The position numbers and the translations under genes were made by a program. Under the pieces are notes generated by a model, which was not told the DNA's origin, did not search any database, and was given only the letters and a program-made list of their open reading frames with translations. Of a DNA stretch of 7,359 nt, positions 1-6,091 are shown piece after piece (within the stretch, counting starts at the first letter, position 1; every line of letters starts with the position of its first letter). Location: the NCBI GenBank assembly GCA_029051835.1, contig JAIDKJ010000229.1, positions 1 through 7,359 of the forward strand. The letters are read 5' to 3'. This DNA is from Paramuribaculum sp. (GTDB lineage Bacteria; Bacteroidota; Bacteroidia; Bacteroidales; Muribaculaceae).

Positions 1-139
1 CCGTAGGGATGGTGTCGGCGGCGGCAATGCTGTCGGTCGAAGATGCTGTGCCGTTGCCGGCTGTGGCGTTGGCGCCGCATGATCCGAGGGCGATCGCAAG
101 GGCTGTGGCGGTAAGAGCGCCGGTCAGGAGATGTTTCAT
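1..139 (-). CDS. Putative lipoprotein, 5' part only (runs off left edge)
   Basis: An ATG at 139 on the minus strand opens a frame that stays open to the window edge, giving 46 residues. The start MKHLLTGALTATALAIALGSC is a lipoprotein signal peptide: two basic residues lead, a hydrophobic core follows, and the lipobox is LGSC with the acylated Cys at residue 21. A low-complexity Ala/Thr/Ser/Asp/Gly linker follows (residues 22-46), as is common in surface or periplasmic lipoproteins of Bacteroidetes. The gene lies 75 bp downstream of the TonB-dependent receptor on the same strand, with no TAnnTTTG box between them, so the two are probably co-transcribed. From context it may be the substrate-binding protein of an ABC importer for a metal chelate or cobalamin, but no functional domain is inside the window, so this is only inference. 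Confidence 0.75.
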   Translation of the reverse strand, partial: MKHLLTGALTATALAIALGSCGANATAGNGTASSTDSIAAADTIPT

Positions 140-214
140 GTTTTTATAGATATGATTGTTTGACTTGAAAATACGGATTTGGAATCAGCTTCGGGGTGAT
201 ATGAGTGAGCGCAG

Positions 215-2089
215 TCATAGATCTATTTTAATGCCGGCCATGAATGTGGCCCGCGGCATCGGGAAGCCGGCATTGATCTCGTAGCTTCGTGCCAGCAGGT
301 TCTCGCCGCGTGCGCGGAGCGACATCCACGGTGCGACGCGGTATTCGGCTCGCAGATCGAGCAGTGTGAACGTGGTGCGTTCGATCGGGCTGACCGATTT
401 GTAGAGTCCGGCGATGTATTGCAGTCCGGCGCTGACAAACCATCTGCTTCCGGTGAATGCAGCCGATGTATACAGTTTGTGGGTCGGTGCGGCAATGACA
501 GGCCGTCGCATGTCGACATAGCTGTAGTTGGCATCGATGCGCCATGATCTGTCGATGCGCCATGATGCCTCGGCTTCCACGCCGCGGTTGATCAGCCGGC
601 CGGAATTGACATTTAGCGGAGTGGCTCCCTCTCTTGGCGTGGTCAGTATGATGTTGTCGGCATCGATGAAAAAGAGGTTGACGCCGTAGTCGAGATCTCC
701 GTCCAGGCGGGTCTGTCGGAATGCCACTTCGTAGGTCCACGATGATTCGGGACGGAGGTCGGGGTTGGCTGGGCCGAACATATACATCTCTCGCAGTGTG
801 GGGTATCTGAATCCTTTGCCGGCCGACAGCTTGAGAGATATGTCGCGGGGCAGCGATGCGGCGGCACCGAAGCGTGGCACCCATTCGGTGCCGCTTCCGG
901 TCATGTGGTCGGCTCTCAGGGCGGCCGACAGAGTGAGGCGTCCGAGTGTCTGCCGCATATCGGCATAGCCGGCATATTCGGCATGCCATTTGTCGACAAG
1001 CGTCGTCGATGTGCCGGCCGACTGGCCGCTTACAAACTTGTTGCGTGCGTGGCCGCTGAATCTGAACCAGTCGGCGCCTACGGTCAGCATGTTGCCTTCA
1101 AACAGTGTCGCCGACTGCCACAGCGATGCTCCGGCCATATTGTCGTCGGAGATAAACCGATAGGCTCTGGGTTGCGCTCCGGCGGCATAGCCGTCGTTGA
1201 TCCAGTGGTGACCCCAGTTGAAAAACAGGCTGATGGCGCCGCGAGTCGAGCCGTAGTCGTTGTCGATTCCTGCCGATGCGGCTCCGCGTGTGATGTTCTG
1301 GTCGGCGTCGGTGAGCGGATTGTCGGTCGTGCCCGGATTGGATGCCGTGAAGTTGGTTAGATTGAAGTCGGCGTGTGCCCGCCATCGGGCGGTGATGTCG
1401 CCGGCGACACGGGCAAATGCCGTGCGTTGCGTGAATCCCATGTCGCGGCGGTTGTTGTCCGATCGGTTGAATGATCCTCCTGCGGTGGCTTCTATCGGCC
1501 CCTTGCGTCCTTGAAGCGTCAGGTCGCTCTCGAATGTGCCGTATGATCCTCCGGCGACATTGAGTGTGGCTCTGTAGCCGTCGGCGGTCATGCGCCGGCT
1601 GATGATGTTGATCACCCCTCCCATGGCGTTGGAGCCGTAGATGGATGACGCCGGCCCTCTGACTACCTCCACACGTTCGGCGGTAGCCGACTGCAGGGCG
1701 TCGGATATCGGGTGGCCGAAAATGCCGCTGTATTGCGGATGGCCGTCGATGAGTGTCATGACCTGCGCCGAGCTTCCCGACAGACCGCGTACGGCGATGT
1801 TGCCTGCCGCGCCGCCGCTGATGCCGTAGCCGTAGACTCCGCGGGCGGTCGTGAACAGTCCGGGAATCCGTTGTGTGACTGCCGGAAGTATCGACGGCTG
1901 CATGGAGCGCTCGATGTCATGGCGTGTGACAACGTTGACGGTCTGCGAGAGCAGAGCCGGGTTGGAGGGGGTGCGGGTTCCGGTGACGACCGCTTCGTTG
2001 AGCAGACGGGTGTTGATGCTGTCGGTCGTGGCGCTTTGTGCGGTGACAGCGCCGACGAGGAGCAGGAGTGATAAGACTGACGTTTTCAA
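215..2089 (-). CDS. TonB-dependent outer-membrane receptor (BtuB/FepA/CirA-like)
   Basis: Predicted outer-membrane active transporter for a scarce ligand, energised by TonB-ExbBD. With the start at TTG 2089 it has 624 residues. It opens with a signal peptide (MKTSVLSLLLLVGAVTA, cleavage likely before Gln18). A TonB-box-like segment NEAVVTGTRTP follows at 31-41. The plug domain spans about 45-165 and includes the hallmark RVEVVRGPASSIYG at 139-152 followed by GGVINIIS. A beta-barrel of about 450 residues runs to the C terminus, with a typical RGENLLARSYE segment near the end. There is no carboxypeptidase-regulatory-like N-terminal extension, so it is not SusC-like; the size fits cobalamin, siderophore or metal-chelate receptors. 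The ligand cannot be read from sequence. The frame stays open up to a TTG at 2125, but that codon lies inside the predicted -7 promoter box, and no ATG occurs until residue 63. TTG 2089 places the signal peptide exactly at the N terminus. Confidence 0.9.
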   Translation of the reverse strand: MKTSVLSLLLLVGAVTAQSATTDSINTRLLNEAVVTGTRTPSNPALLSQTVNVVTRHDIERSMQPSILPAVTQRIPGLFTTARGVYGYGISGGAAGNIAVRGLSGSSAQVMTLIDGHPQYSGIFGHPISDALQSATAERVEVVRGPASSIYGSNAMGGVINIISRRMTADGYRATLNVAGGSYGTFESDLTLQGRKGPIEATAGGSFNRSDNNRRDMGFTQRTAFARVAGDITARWRAHADFNLTNFTASNPGTTDNPLTDADQNITRGAASAGIDNDYGSTRGAISLFFNWGHHWINDGYAAGAQPRAYRFISDDNMAGASLWQSATLFEGNMLTVGADWFRFSGHARNKFVSGQSAGTSTTLVDKWHAEYAGYADMRQTLGRLTLSAALRADHMTGSGTEWVPRFGAAASLPRDISLKLSAGKGFRYPTLREMYMFGPANPDLRPESSWTYEVAFRQTRLDGDLDYGVNLFFIDADNIILTTPREGATPLNVNSGRLINRGVEAEASWRIDRSWRIDANYSYVDMRRPVIAAPTHKLYTSAAFTGSRWFVSAGLQYIAGLYKSVSPIERTTFTLLDLRAEYRVAPWMSLRARGENLLARSYEINAGFPMPRATFMAGIKIDL

Positions 2090-2122
2090 TTGAATATGTG
2101 CTGAATGAGTGATCAATCTCTG

Positions 2123-2130
2123 CAAAATTA
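2123..2130 (-). promoter_or_regulatory. Promoter -7 box of the TonB-dependent receptor
   Basis: The minus strand reads TAATTTTG followed by CA, a perfect match to the Bacteroidetes -7 element TAnnTTTG. No good TTG is found about 20 bp upstream, so the -33 element is weak or absent. Transcription would start near 2116, giving a leader of roughly 27 nt before TTG 2089. The element lies in one arm of a dyad (2123-2140). Confidence 0.6.
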
Positions 2131-2140
2131 GCCAATTTTG
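2123..2140. repeat. Inverted repeat over the receptor promoter (candidate operator)
   Basis: CAAAATT (2123-2129), spacer AGCC, AATTTTG (2134-2140): perfect 7-bp arms with a 4-bp spacer. The left arm lies within the receptor -7 box, so a dimeric regulator binding here would block RNA polymerase. Flanking TGC and GCA letters extend the symmetry imperfectly. Because of the symmetry, the plus strand carries CAATTTTG at 2133-2140, one mismatch from TAnnTTTG. The operator role is inferred from position. Confidence 0.4.
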
Positions 2141-2204
2141 TGCAGATGCGACCGGGTATCTGTAAAAATGGTAATAAAAACCGTTATTATGGTCGGTCTT
2201 GTCG

Positions 2205-2217
2205 CGTGATGATCACG
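2205..2217. repeat. Perfect inverted repeat CGTGAT-g-ATCACG
   Basis: Two 6-bp arms separated by one base, located roughly 75 bp upstream of the receptor -7 box and 130 bp upstream of the sulfatase -7 box. The form suits a dimeric DNA-binding regulator, but a match this short can arise by chance. Confidence 0.3.
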
Positions 2218-2230
2218 ATGCTGGAGGGCG

Positions 2231-2290
2231 TTACGGTTTCATGCGGTAGTCGCGTATGCCTCTTCCCGAGTTTTTGTAGGCTTTTTTCAT
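2231..2290 (-). other. Doubtful 19-codon ORF in the divergent intergenic region
   Basis: ATG at 2290 to TAA at 2231 encodes MKKAYKNSGRGIRDYRMKP, a basic peptide. Its codons mostly end in C or G, like those of the flanking genes. No promoter box or ribosome site is visible before it, and a frame this short easily arises by chance. I do not recognise the peptide. It is recorded as a candidate only. Confidence 0.15.
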
Positions 2291-2345
2291 GCAGGGCAGT
2301 GGCTGTTTTATTCCATATCTGGGCAGATATTCCGCGATTTATGCG

Positions 2346-2353
2346 TATATTTG
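2346..2353 (+). promoter_or_regulatory. Promoter -7 box of the sulfatase-fucosidase operon
   Basis: TATATTTG followed by CA matches the Bacteroidetes -7 consensus TAnnTTTG exactly. A clear TTTG about 20 bp upstream is not seen. That could mean weak basal activity and a need for an activator, though this is inference. The predicted transcript start is near 2358-2361, leaving a leader of about 67 nt before the ATG at 2427. It also implies that in-frame codons upstream of about 2358 are not translated. Confidence 0.6.
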
Positions 2354-2426
2354 CACAATGTATGATCTTTGGCGATCGTGCAATGACTCCTATAGACATT
2401 ATATAATCAACCTTAAACTGAAATCA

Positions 2427-4031
2427 ATGACCAATCATTGCGACACGGCATCGTTGCTGCTCCGTGGACTGGCTGTGGCAGCGCCGGCCGCTCTGGCAGT
2501 GTCTTCGACCGCCTGCAGCTCCCAGAAAAATGCGGGAGAGAACGAGCAAAAACCGCTTAATATAGTGTATATAATGACGGACGACCATACGGCTCAGATG
2601 ATGAGCTGCTATGATACCCGTTATATCAGCACGCCCAACCTCGACCGCATAGCGCGCGACGGAGTGAGATTTACCAACAGCTTCGTGGCCAACTCGCTAA
2701 GCGGACCGTCGAGAGCCTGCATGCTCACCGGAAAGCACAGCCATAAGAACGGATTTCTTAGCAATGAGATGAGTGTGTTTGACGGTTCGCAGCCCACATT
2801 CCCGAAATATCTCCAGAATGCCGGATATCAGACCGCCATTTTCGGAAAATGGCATCTCGAAACGCTTCCGACTGGATTTGACCGATGGGAAATCCTTCCC
2901 GGACAGGGCGACTACTACAATCCGCGTTTCATCCGTCAGGAGGGCGACACCGTAGTGGAGCATGGCTATCTCACCTCGATAATAACCGACAAGAGCCTCA
3001 ACTGGCTCGAAAACGAAAGAGATAAGAGCAAGCCGTTCGCTCTTATCATACATCACAAGGCGATACACCGCGACTGGATTGCCGATACATGCGATCTCGC
3101 CCTGTTTGAGGATACTGACTTCCCGGTTCCTGAAACATTCTATGACGATTACGCCGGCCGGCCCGCTGCGGCAGCGCAGGAGATGTCGATCGACAAGGAT
3201 CTTGACATCATATATGATCTCAAGATGCTCAACGACACCGTCGACACGCGTCTGAAAGGTGCATATCTCTCGATCATCGGACGCATGGACAGCGCGCAGC
3301 GCGCGGCGTTTGACGCCCACTATCAGCCCATCATCGATGATTTCTATAAGAACAAGCGTAGCGGCAAGGAGCTTGCCGAATGGAAATTCCAGCGATACAT
3401 GCGCGACTACATGAAGGTGGTGAAAAGTCTTGACGACAATGTAGGCCGTGTGCTCGACTATCTTGAGGAGCATGATATGCTCGACAATACTCTGGTGGTA
3501 TATACCTCCGACCAGGGCTTCTATATGGGCGAGCACGGATGGTTCGACAAACGTTTCATGTACGAGGAGTCGATGCGCACTCCGCTGGTGATGCTTCTGC
3601 CCAAAGGCCTCGAGCGTCGCGGCGACATTCCCGAAATGGTGCAGAATATCGACTATGCGCCCACATTCCTTGAACTTGCCGGCATTGAGGTGCCGGAAGA
3701 TATGCAGGGCATGTCGCTGATGCCGTTGCTCCGTGGCAAGAAGGGACCTGAACAGTGGCGAGACAATCTCTACTATCATTATCACGAATATCCGGCCGAA
3801 CACGCCGTGAAGCGTCATTACGGAGTGCGCGACGACCGCTACAAGCTGATGCATTTCTACAACGATATCGACGTGTGGGAACTCTATGACCTGAAGGAGG
3901 ATCCCAACGAGATGAACAATCTCTACGGCAAGCCCGGAACGGAGGAGGTGACGGCCCGCATGATGCATAAGCTGAAAGCCGCCCAGGAGCAGTATGACGA
4001 TCCGATCCGCGAAATATATCCGATAAAGTAA
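2427..4031 (+). CDS. Lipoprotein sulfatase, S1 family, serine type (S1_11-like, probable GlcNAc-6-O-sulfatase)
   Basis: Predicted exported type I sulfatase that hydrolyses a sulfate ester on a glycan. It has 534 residues. A signal peptide ends at Cys30 (STAC, an acceptable but not ideal lipobox), so the enzyme is probably lipid-anchored. Metal-ligand motif TDDH is at 51-54. The sulfatase signature S-G-P-S-R is at 92-96, followed by ACMLTG, so Ser92 would be converted to formylglycine. FGKWH is at 139-143, HHKAIHRDW at 209-217, and SDQGFYMGEHGWFDK at 361-375 supplies further active-site residues. The C-terminal sub-domain ends with the common W-ELYDLKEDPNEMNNLY pattern (484-500). The middle and C-terminal text resembles S1_11 N-acetylglucosamine-6-O-sulfatases as I remember them; the subfamily is not proven. 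The frame is open from ATG 2289, but that lies upstream of the promoter box, whereas ATG 2427 starts directly with the signal peptide. It is the first gene of an operon with the fucosidase, 25 bp downstream. Confidence 0.93.
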   Translation: MTNHCDTASLLLRGLAVAAPAALAVSSTACSSQKNAGENEQKPLNIVYIMTDDHTAQMMSCYDTRYISTPNLDRIARDGVRFTNSFVANSLSGPSRACMLTGKHSHKNGFLSNEMSVFDGSQPTFPKYLQNAGYQTAIFGKWHLETLPTGFDRWEILPGQGDYYNPRFIRQEGDTVVEHGYLTSIITDKSLNWLENERDKSKPFALIIHHKAIHRDWIADTCDLALFEDTDFPVPETFYDDYAGRPAAAAQEMSIDKDLDIIYDLKMLNDTVDTRLKGAYLSIIGRMDSAQRAAFDAHYQPIIDDFYKNKRSGKELAEWKFQRYMRDYMKVVKSLDDNVGRVLDYLEEHDMLDNTLVVYTSDQGFYMGEHGWFDKRFMYEESMRTPLVMLLPKGLERRGDIPEMVQNIDYAPTFLELAGIEVPEDMQGMSLMPLLRGKKGPEQWRDNLYYHYHEYPAEHAVKRHYGVRDDRYKLMHFYNDIDVWELYDLKEDPNEMNNLYGKPGTEEVTARMMHKLKAAQEQYDDPIREIYPIK

Positions 4032-4056
4032 AAGACAATCAATACATTCACATAAA

Positions 4057-5853
4057 ATGACAACTACCATGAACAGATTTGCAAGAAAATCTCTTGCGGG
4101 ACTGCTTGGCGCGGCTTCTATGGCAGCCATGATCCAGTGTGCCCCCGCTGCAAAAGAGAAGTATTATGAGAAGGTGGCGCCGCTGCCTCAGGAGGCTACG
4201 CTCGACGAACGCGTCGACATAGCTTCGCGCACCGTGCCGACCGCCAATCAGCTCGCATGGCAGGATCTCGAACTTACAGCATTCCTGCATTTCGGCATCA
4301 ACACCTTTACCGATCGCGAATGGGGCGACGGAAAGGAGGATCCGGCGCTCTTCAATCCCGAAGCGCTCGATGCCGAGCAGTGGGTGAAAACCCTTAAGGA
4401 TGCCGGTTTCAAGCTGGTGATCCTTACCGCCAAGCATCACGACGGATTCTGCCTGTGGCCCACGAAGACAACCGATCATTCCGTGGCCAACTCGCCGTGG
4501 AAAGACGGCAAGGGCGACGTGGTCAGAGAGCTTCGCGACGCCTGCGACAAGTATGGCATGAAGTTGGGCATATATCTCTCGCCGTGGGATAGAAATTCGC
4601 CCAAATACGGCGATTCGGAGGCTTACAACGATCAGTTTGTAGCACAGCTTACCGAACTGCTGACCAACTATGGAAAGATCGACGAGGTGTGGTTTGACGG
4701 CGCTTGCGGCGAAGGCCCCAACGGCAAGCAGCAGGTATATGACTGGCCCCGTTTCCGTCAGGTGATGGAGCAGCTTCAGCCCGAAGCTGTGCTTGCGATC
4801 ACCGGTGATGATGTTCGCTGGGTGGGCAACGAAGGCGGCGTCGGTCGCGAAACCGAGTGGAGTGTCACTCCGCTGATGCCTTCCATATTCCCTGAATCGA
4901 AGGCCTACAATGATTCGCTCGGCATCAACGCTATGGCCAAGAACATAGGCGACCGCGAGATGCTTGCCAACGCCAAGGAAGTGCGCTGGTGGCCTTCGGA
5001 AGTCGACGTTTCGATCCGTCCGGGATGGTTCTACCACGACTCGCAGCAACCGAAGAGCCTGGCTCACATGGCCGACATCTATCTCTCGTCGGTAGGCCGC
5101 AACTCTGTGCTGCTGCTCAACATTCCGCCCGACCGCCGTGGTCTGATCGCCGACGCCGACGTGGCGCGCCTCAAAGAGTTCCGCCAGTGGATCGACGCCA
5201 ACTTTACCGACAATCTCGTCGCTTCGGCCGACTCCGCATCGATGTCGGCGGCTCTGCGTCCGCAGTCGACGGTCAATGCCGTTGTGCTTTCGGAGGATAT
5301 CCGCAAGGGACAGCGTGTTGAGAAATTCGTCGTAGAGGCTCTGACCGACGGCGCATGGAAGCCGGTGGTAGAGGGTACGACGATTGGTAACAAGCGCATA
5401 CTGATGATGGACAACGACGTTGTGGCCGACAGCCTGCGTGTCAATATCCAGTCGACGCGCAACACTCCGCACGTACGCCCGCTGAAAGCTTACCGTGTGG
5501 TGATGCCCAACGATCTGGCTGCCCGCGAAACAGAGTTCAATGTTGTCGGCAAGTCGACTGCCGACGGCGCTACGCTCGTTTGCGATGCCGGACGCACAGC
5601 CGAAATCGCCGGCTTCATCTATTCTCCGGCCAAGGGCAAGGATCCGGTGTTCAAGTATGTGGCCGAAGTGAGCGCCGACGGCAAGACATGGAAACGTATG
5701 AAGACAACCGGCGAGTTCGGCAACATCTTCAACAACCCCATACCCCAGCGCGTGGTGTTCGACAAGCCCGTCAAGGGAAGCATGCTGCGCATAGTCAGCG
5801 TCGACGACGAGCCTAAGGCTACAGGCAAACTGGAGATCCTGACGGTGAAATAA
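4057..5853 (+). CDS. Alpha-L-fucosidase, GH29 (GH29-B-like), with C-terminal discoidin-like modules
   Basis: Predicted exported retaining exo-fucosidase that releases terminal L-fucose from glycans; 598 residues. The N-terminal signal peptide has Cys28, but with Gln before it (MIQC), which is a poor lipobox; cleavage after APA (residue 31) is an alternative. The catalytic barrel covers about 65-380, with FLHFGINTFTDREWGDG (76-92), AKHHDGFCLW (125-134) and LGIYLSPWDR (170-179). The nucleophile motif WFDG is at 212-215, with Asp214 the likely nucleophile. Glu259 in WVGNEGG is the likely acid/base by its spacing in GH29-B enzymes. REWGDG and WVGNEGG suggest subfamily B, which prefers alpha-1,3/1,4-fucose as in Lewis antigens. 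The stretches at about 390-482 and 495-598 look like beta-sandwich galactose-binding/F5-8C-like modules; the last contains VSADGKTWKRM and GEFGNIFNNP. A second ATG at 4069 (MNRFARKS) is an equally sensible start and gives a more typical signal peptide. It is the second gene of the operon with the sulfatase; no promoter box lies in the 25-bp gap. Confidence 0.95.
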   Translation: MTTTMNRFARKSLAGLLGAASMAAMIQCAPAAKEKYYEKVAPLPQEATLDERVDIASRTVPTANQLAWQDLELTAFLHFGINTFTDREWGDGKEDPALFNPEALDAEQWVKTLKDAGFKLVILTAKHHDGFCLWPTKTTDHSVANSPWKDGKGDVVRELRDACDKYGMKLGIYLSPWDRNSPKYGDSEAYNDQFVAQLTELLTNYGKIDEVWFDGACGEGPNGKQQVYDWPRFRQVMEQLQPEAVLAITGDDVRWVGNEGGVGRETEWSVTPLMPSIFPESKAYNDSLGINAMAKNIGDREMLANAKEVRWWPSEVDVSIRPGWFYHDSQQPKSLAHMADIYLSSVGRNSVLLLNIPPDRRGLIADADVARLKEFRQWIDANFTDNLVASADSASMSAALRPQSTVNAVVLSEDIRKGQRVEKFVVEALTDGAWKPVVEGTTIGNKRILMMDNDVVADSLRVNIQSTRNTPHVRPLKAYRVVMPNDLAARETEFNVVGKSTADGATLVCDAGRTAEIAGFIYSPAKGKDPVFKYVAEVSADGKTWKRMKTTGEFGNIFNNPIPQRVVFDKPVKGSMLRIVSVDDEPKATGKLEILTVK

Positions 5854-6036
5854 ATAACACATCGCGCCTTCATGGCCGGTAGGTCATGAAGAGTGCCGCA
5901 CATAAATGGTGGCGGCTTCGGAGCGTCACAGCTTCAGGCCGCCGCTCTCTATTTGCTTGTGGGCTGGCGTGTCGGCGTGTCGTAAGTGATTGCGTATTAA
6001 ATAATGTGATAAGACTGTAATATGCGGGGCGGCGGA
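5854..6036. other. Non-coding gap between the fucosidase operon and the rhamnose genes
   Basis: No convincing gene is present. Apart from the hairpins at 5868-5891 and 5911-5943, there is an 8-bp tandem duplication GGCGTGTC x2 at 5966-5981. The sequence becomes A/T-rich after about 5990, leading into the rfbD promoter. Confidence 0.6.
5868..5891 (+). terminator. Hairpin after the fucosidase gene (possible transcript end)
   Basis: CTTCATGGCC pairs with GGTCATGAAG around a GGTA loop, giving a 10-bp stem with one G-T pair, starting 14 nt after the stop codon. No T-run follows, so it is not a classical intrinsic terminator. It could mark or protect the 3' end of the sulfatase-fucosidase mRNA. 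A second, longer imperfect stem (GGCGGC 5911-5916 with GCCGCC 5938-5943) follows. Confidence 0.4.
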
Positions 6037-6068
6037 TTTGGAGGTGAATGAAATAGTCATTATATTTG
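6037..6068 (+). promoter_or_regulatory. Bacteroidetes-type promoter of rfbD
   Basis: TTTG at 6037-6040 (-33 element), a 20-bp spacer, then TATATTTG at 6061-6068 (-7 element TAnnTTTG) followed by CA. Both elements and the spacing fit the Bacteroides sigma-ABfr consensus, making this the best promoter in the window. The transcript would start near 6075, about 17 nt before the ATG at 6092. Confidence 0.8.
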
Positions 6069-6091
6069 CAGAAACAATCATAAGCAACAAT

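Larger units (their letters stand above)
2090..2426. other. Intergenic region between divergent genes
   Basis: About 340 bp separate the proposed start of the receptor (leftward) from the sulfatase start (rightward). The stretch is richer in A/T than the flanking genes. It contains a -7 box for each direction, the dyad at 2123-2140, the inverted repeat at 2205-2217 and a weak A/T hairpin (TAATAA 2172-2177 with TTATTA 2184-2189). A short stem also occurs at 2240-2258 (CATGCG with CGTATG, one G-T pair). The T-runs at 2271-2275 and 2282-2287 follow that stem only loosely, so I do not call a terminator. No cobalamin riboswitch is convincing: one GCCACTG occurs on the minus strand near 2300, but the surrounding conserved elements are missing, and it lies upstream of the predicted receptor promoter. 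Confidence 0.6.

Noticed and set aside
2290..2310. GCCACTG on the minus strand as part of a cobalamin riboswitch for the receptor
   Set aside because: The other conserved elements and a consistent fold are not seen, and the predicted receptor promoter lies downstream of it, so it would not be in the leader.
2140..2406. An 88-codon plus-strand frame in the intergenic region
   Set aside because: Cys-rich with no domain, and it runs across the sulfatase promoter box and leader. Most likely chance.
2289..2426. N-terminal extension of the sulfatase from ATG 2289 (or ATG 2358)
   Set aside because: It spans the TATATTTG promoter box and would bury the signal peptide about 24-46 residues inside the protein.
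2697..4130. A 477-codon open frame antisense to the sulfatase
   Set aside because: Same cause: a mirror of a GC-biased coding gene. The sense strand has the complete sulfatase signature, and the antisense frame crosses the gene boundary with no promoter.
4048..5862. A 604-codon open frame on the minus strand spanning the whole fucosidase gene
   Set aside because: The plus strand carries clear GH29 motifs in order. The antisense frame stays open because the sense gene rarely uses TTA, CTA or TCA codons in that register. Its translation shows no recognisable domain or signal peptide.
6038..6091. N-terminal extension of rfbD from TTG 6038
   Set aside because: The 18 codons coincide with the -33/-7 promoter, and the Rossmann fold begins directly at ATG 6092.
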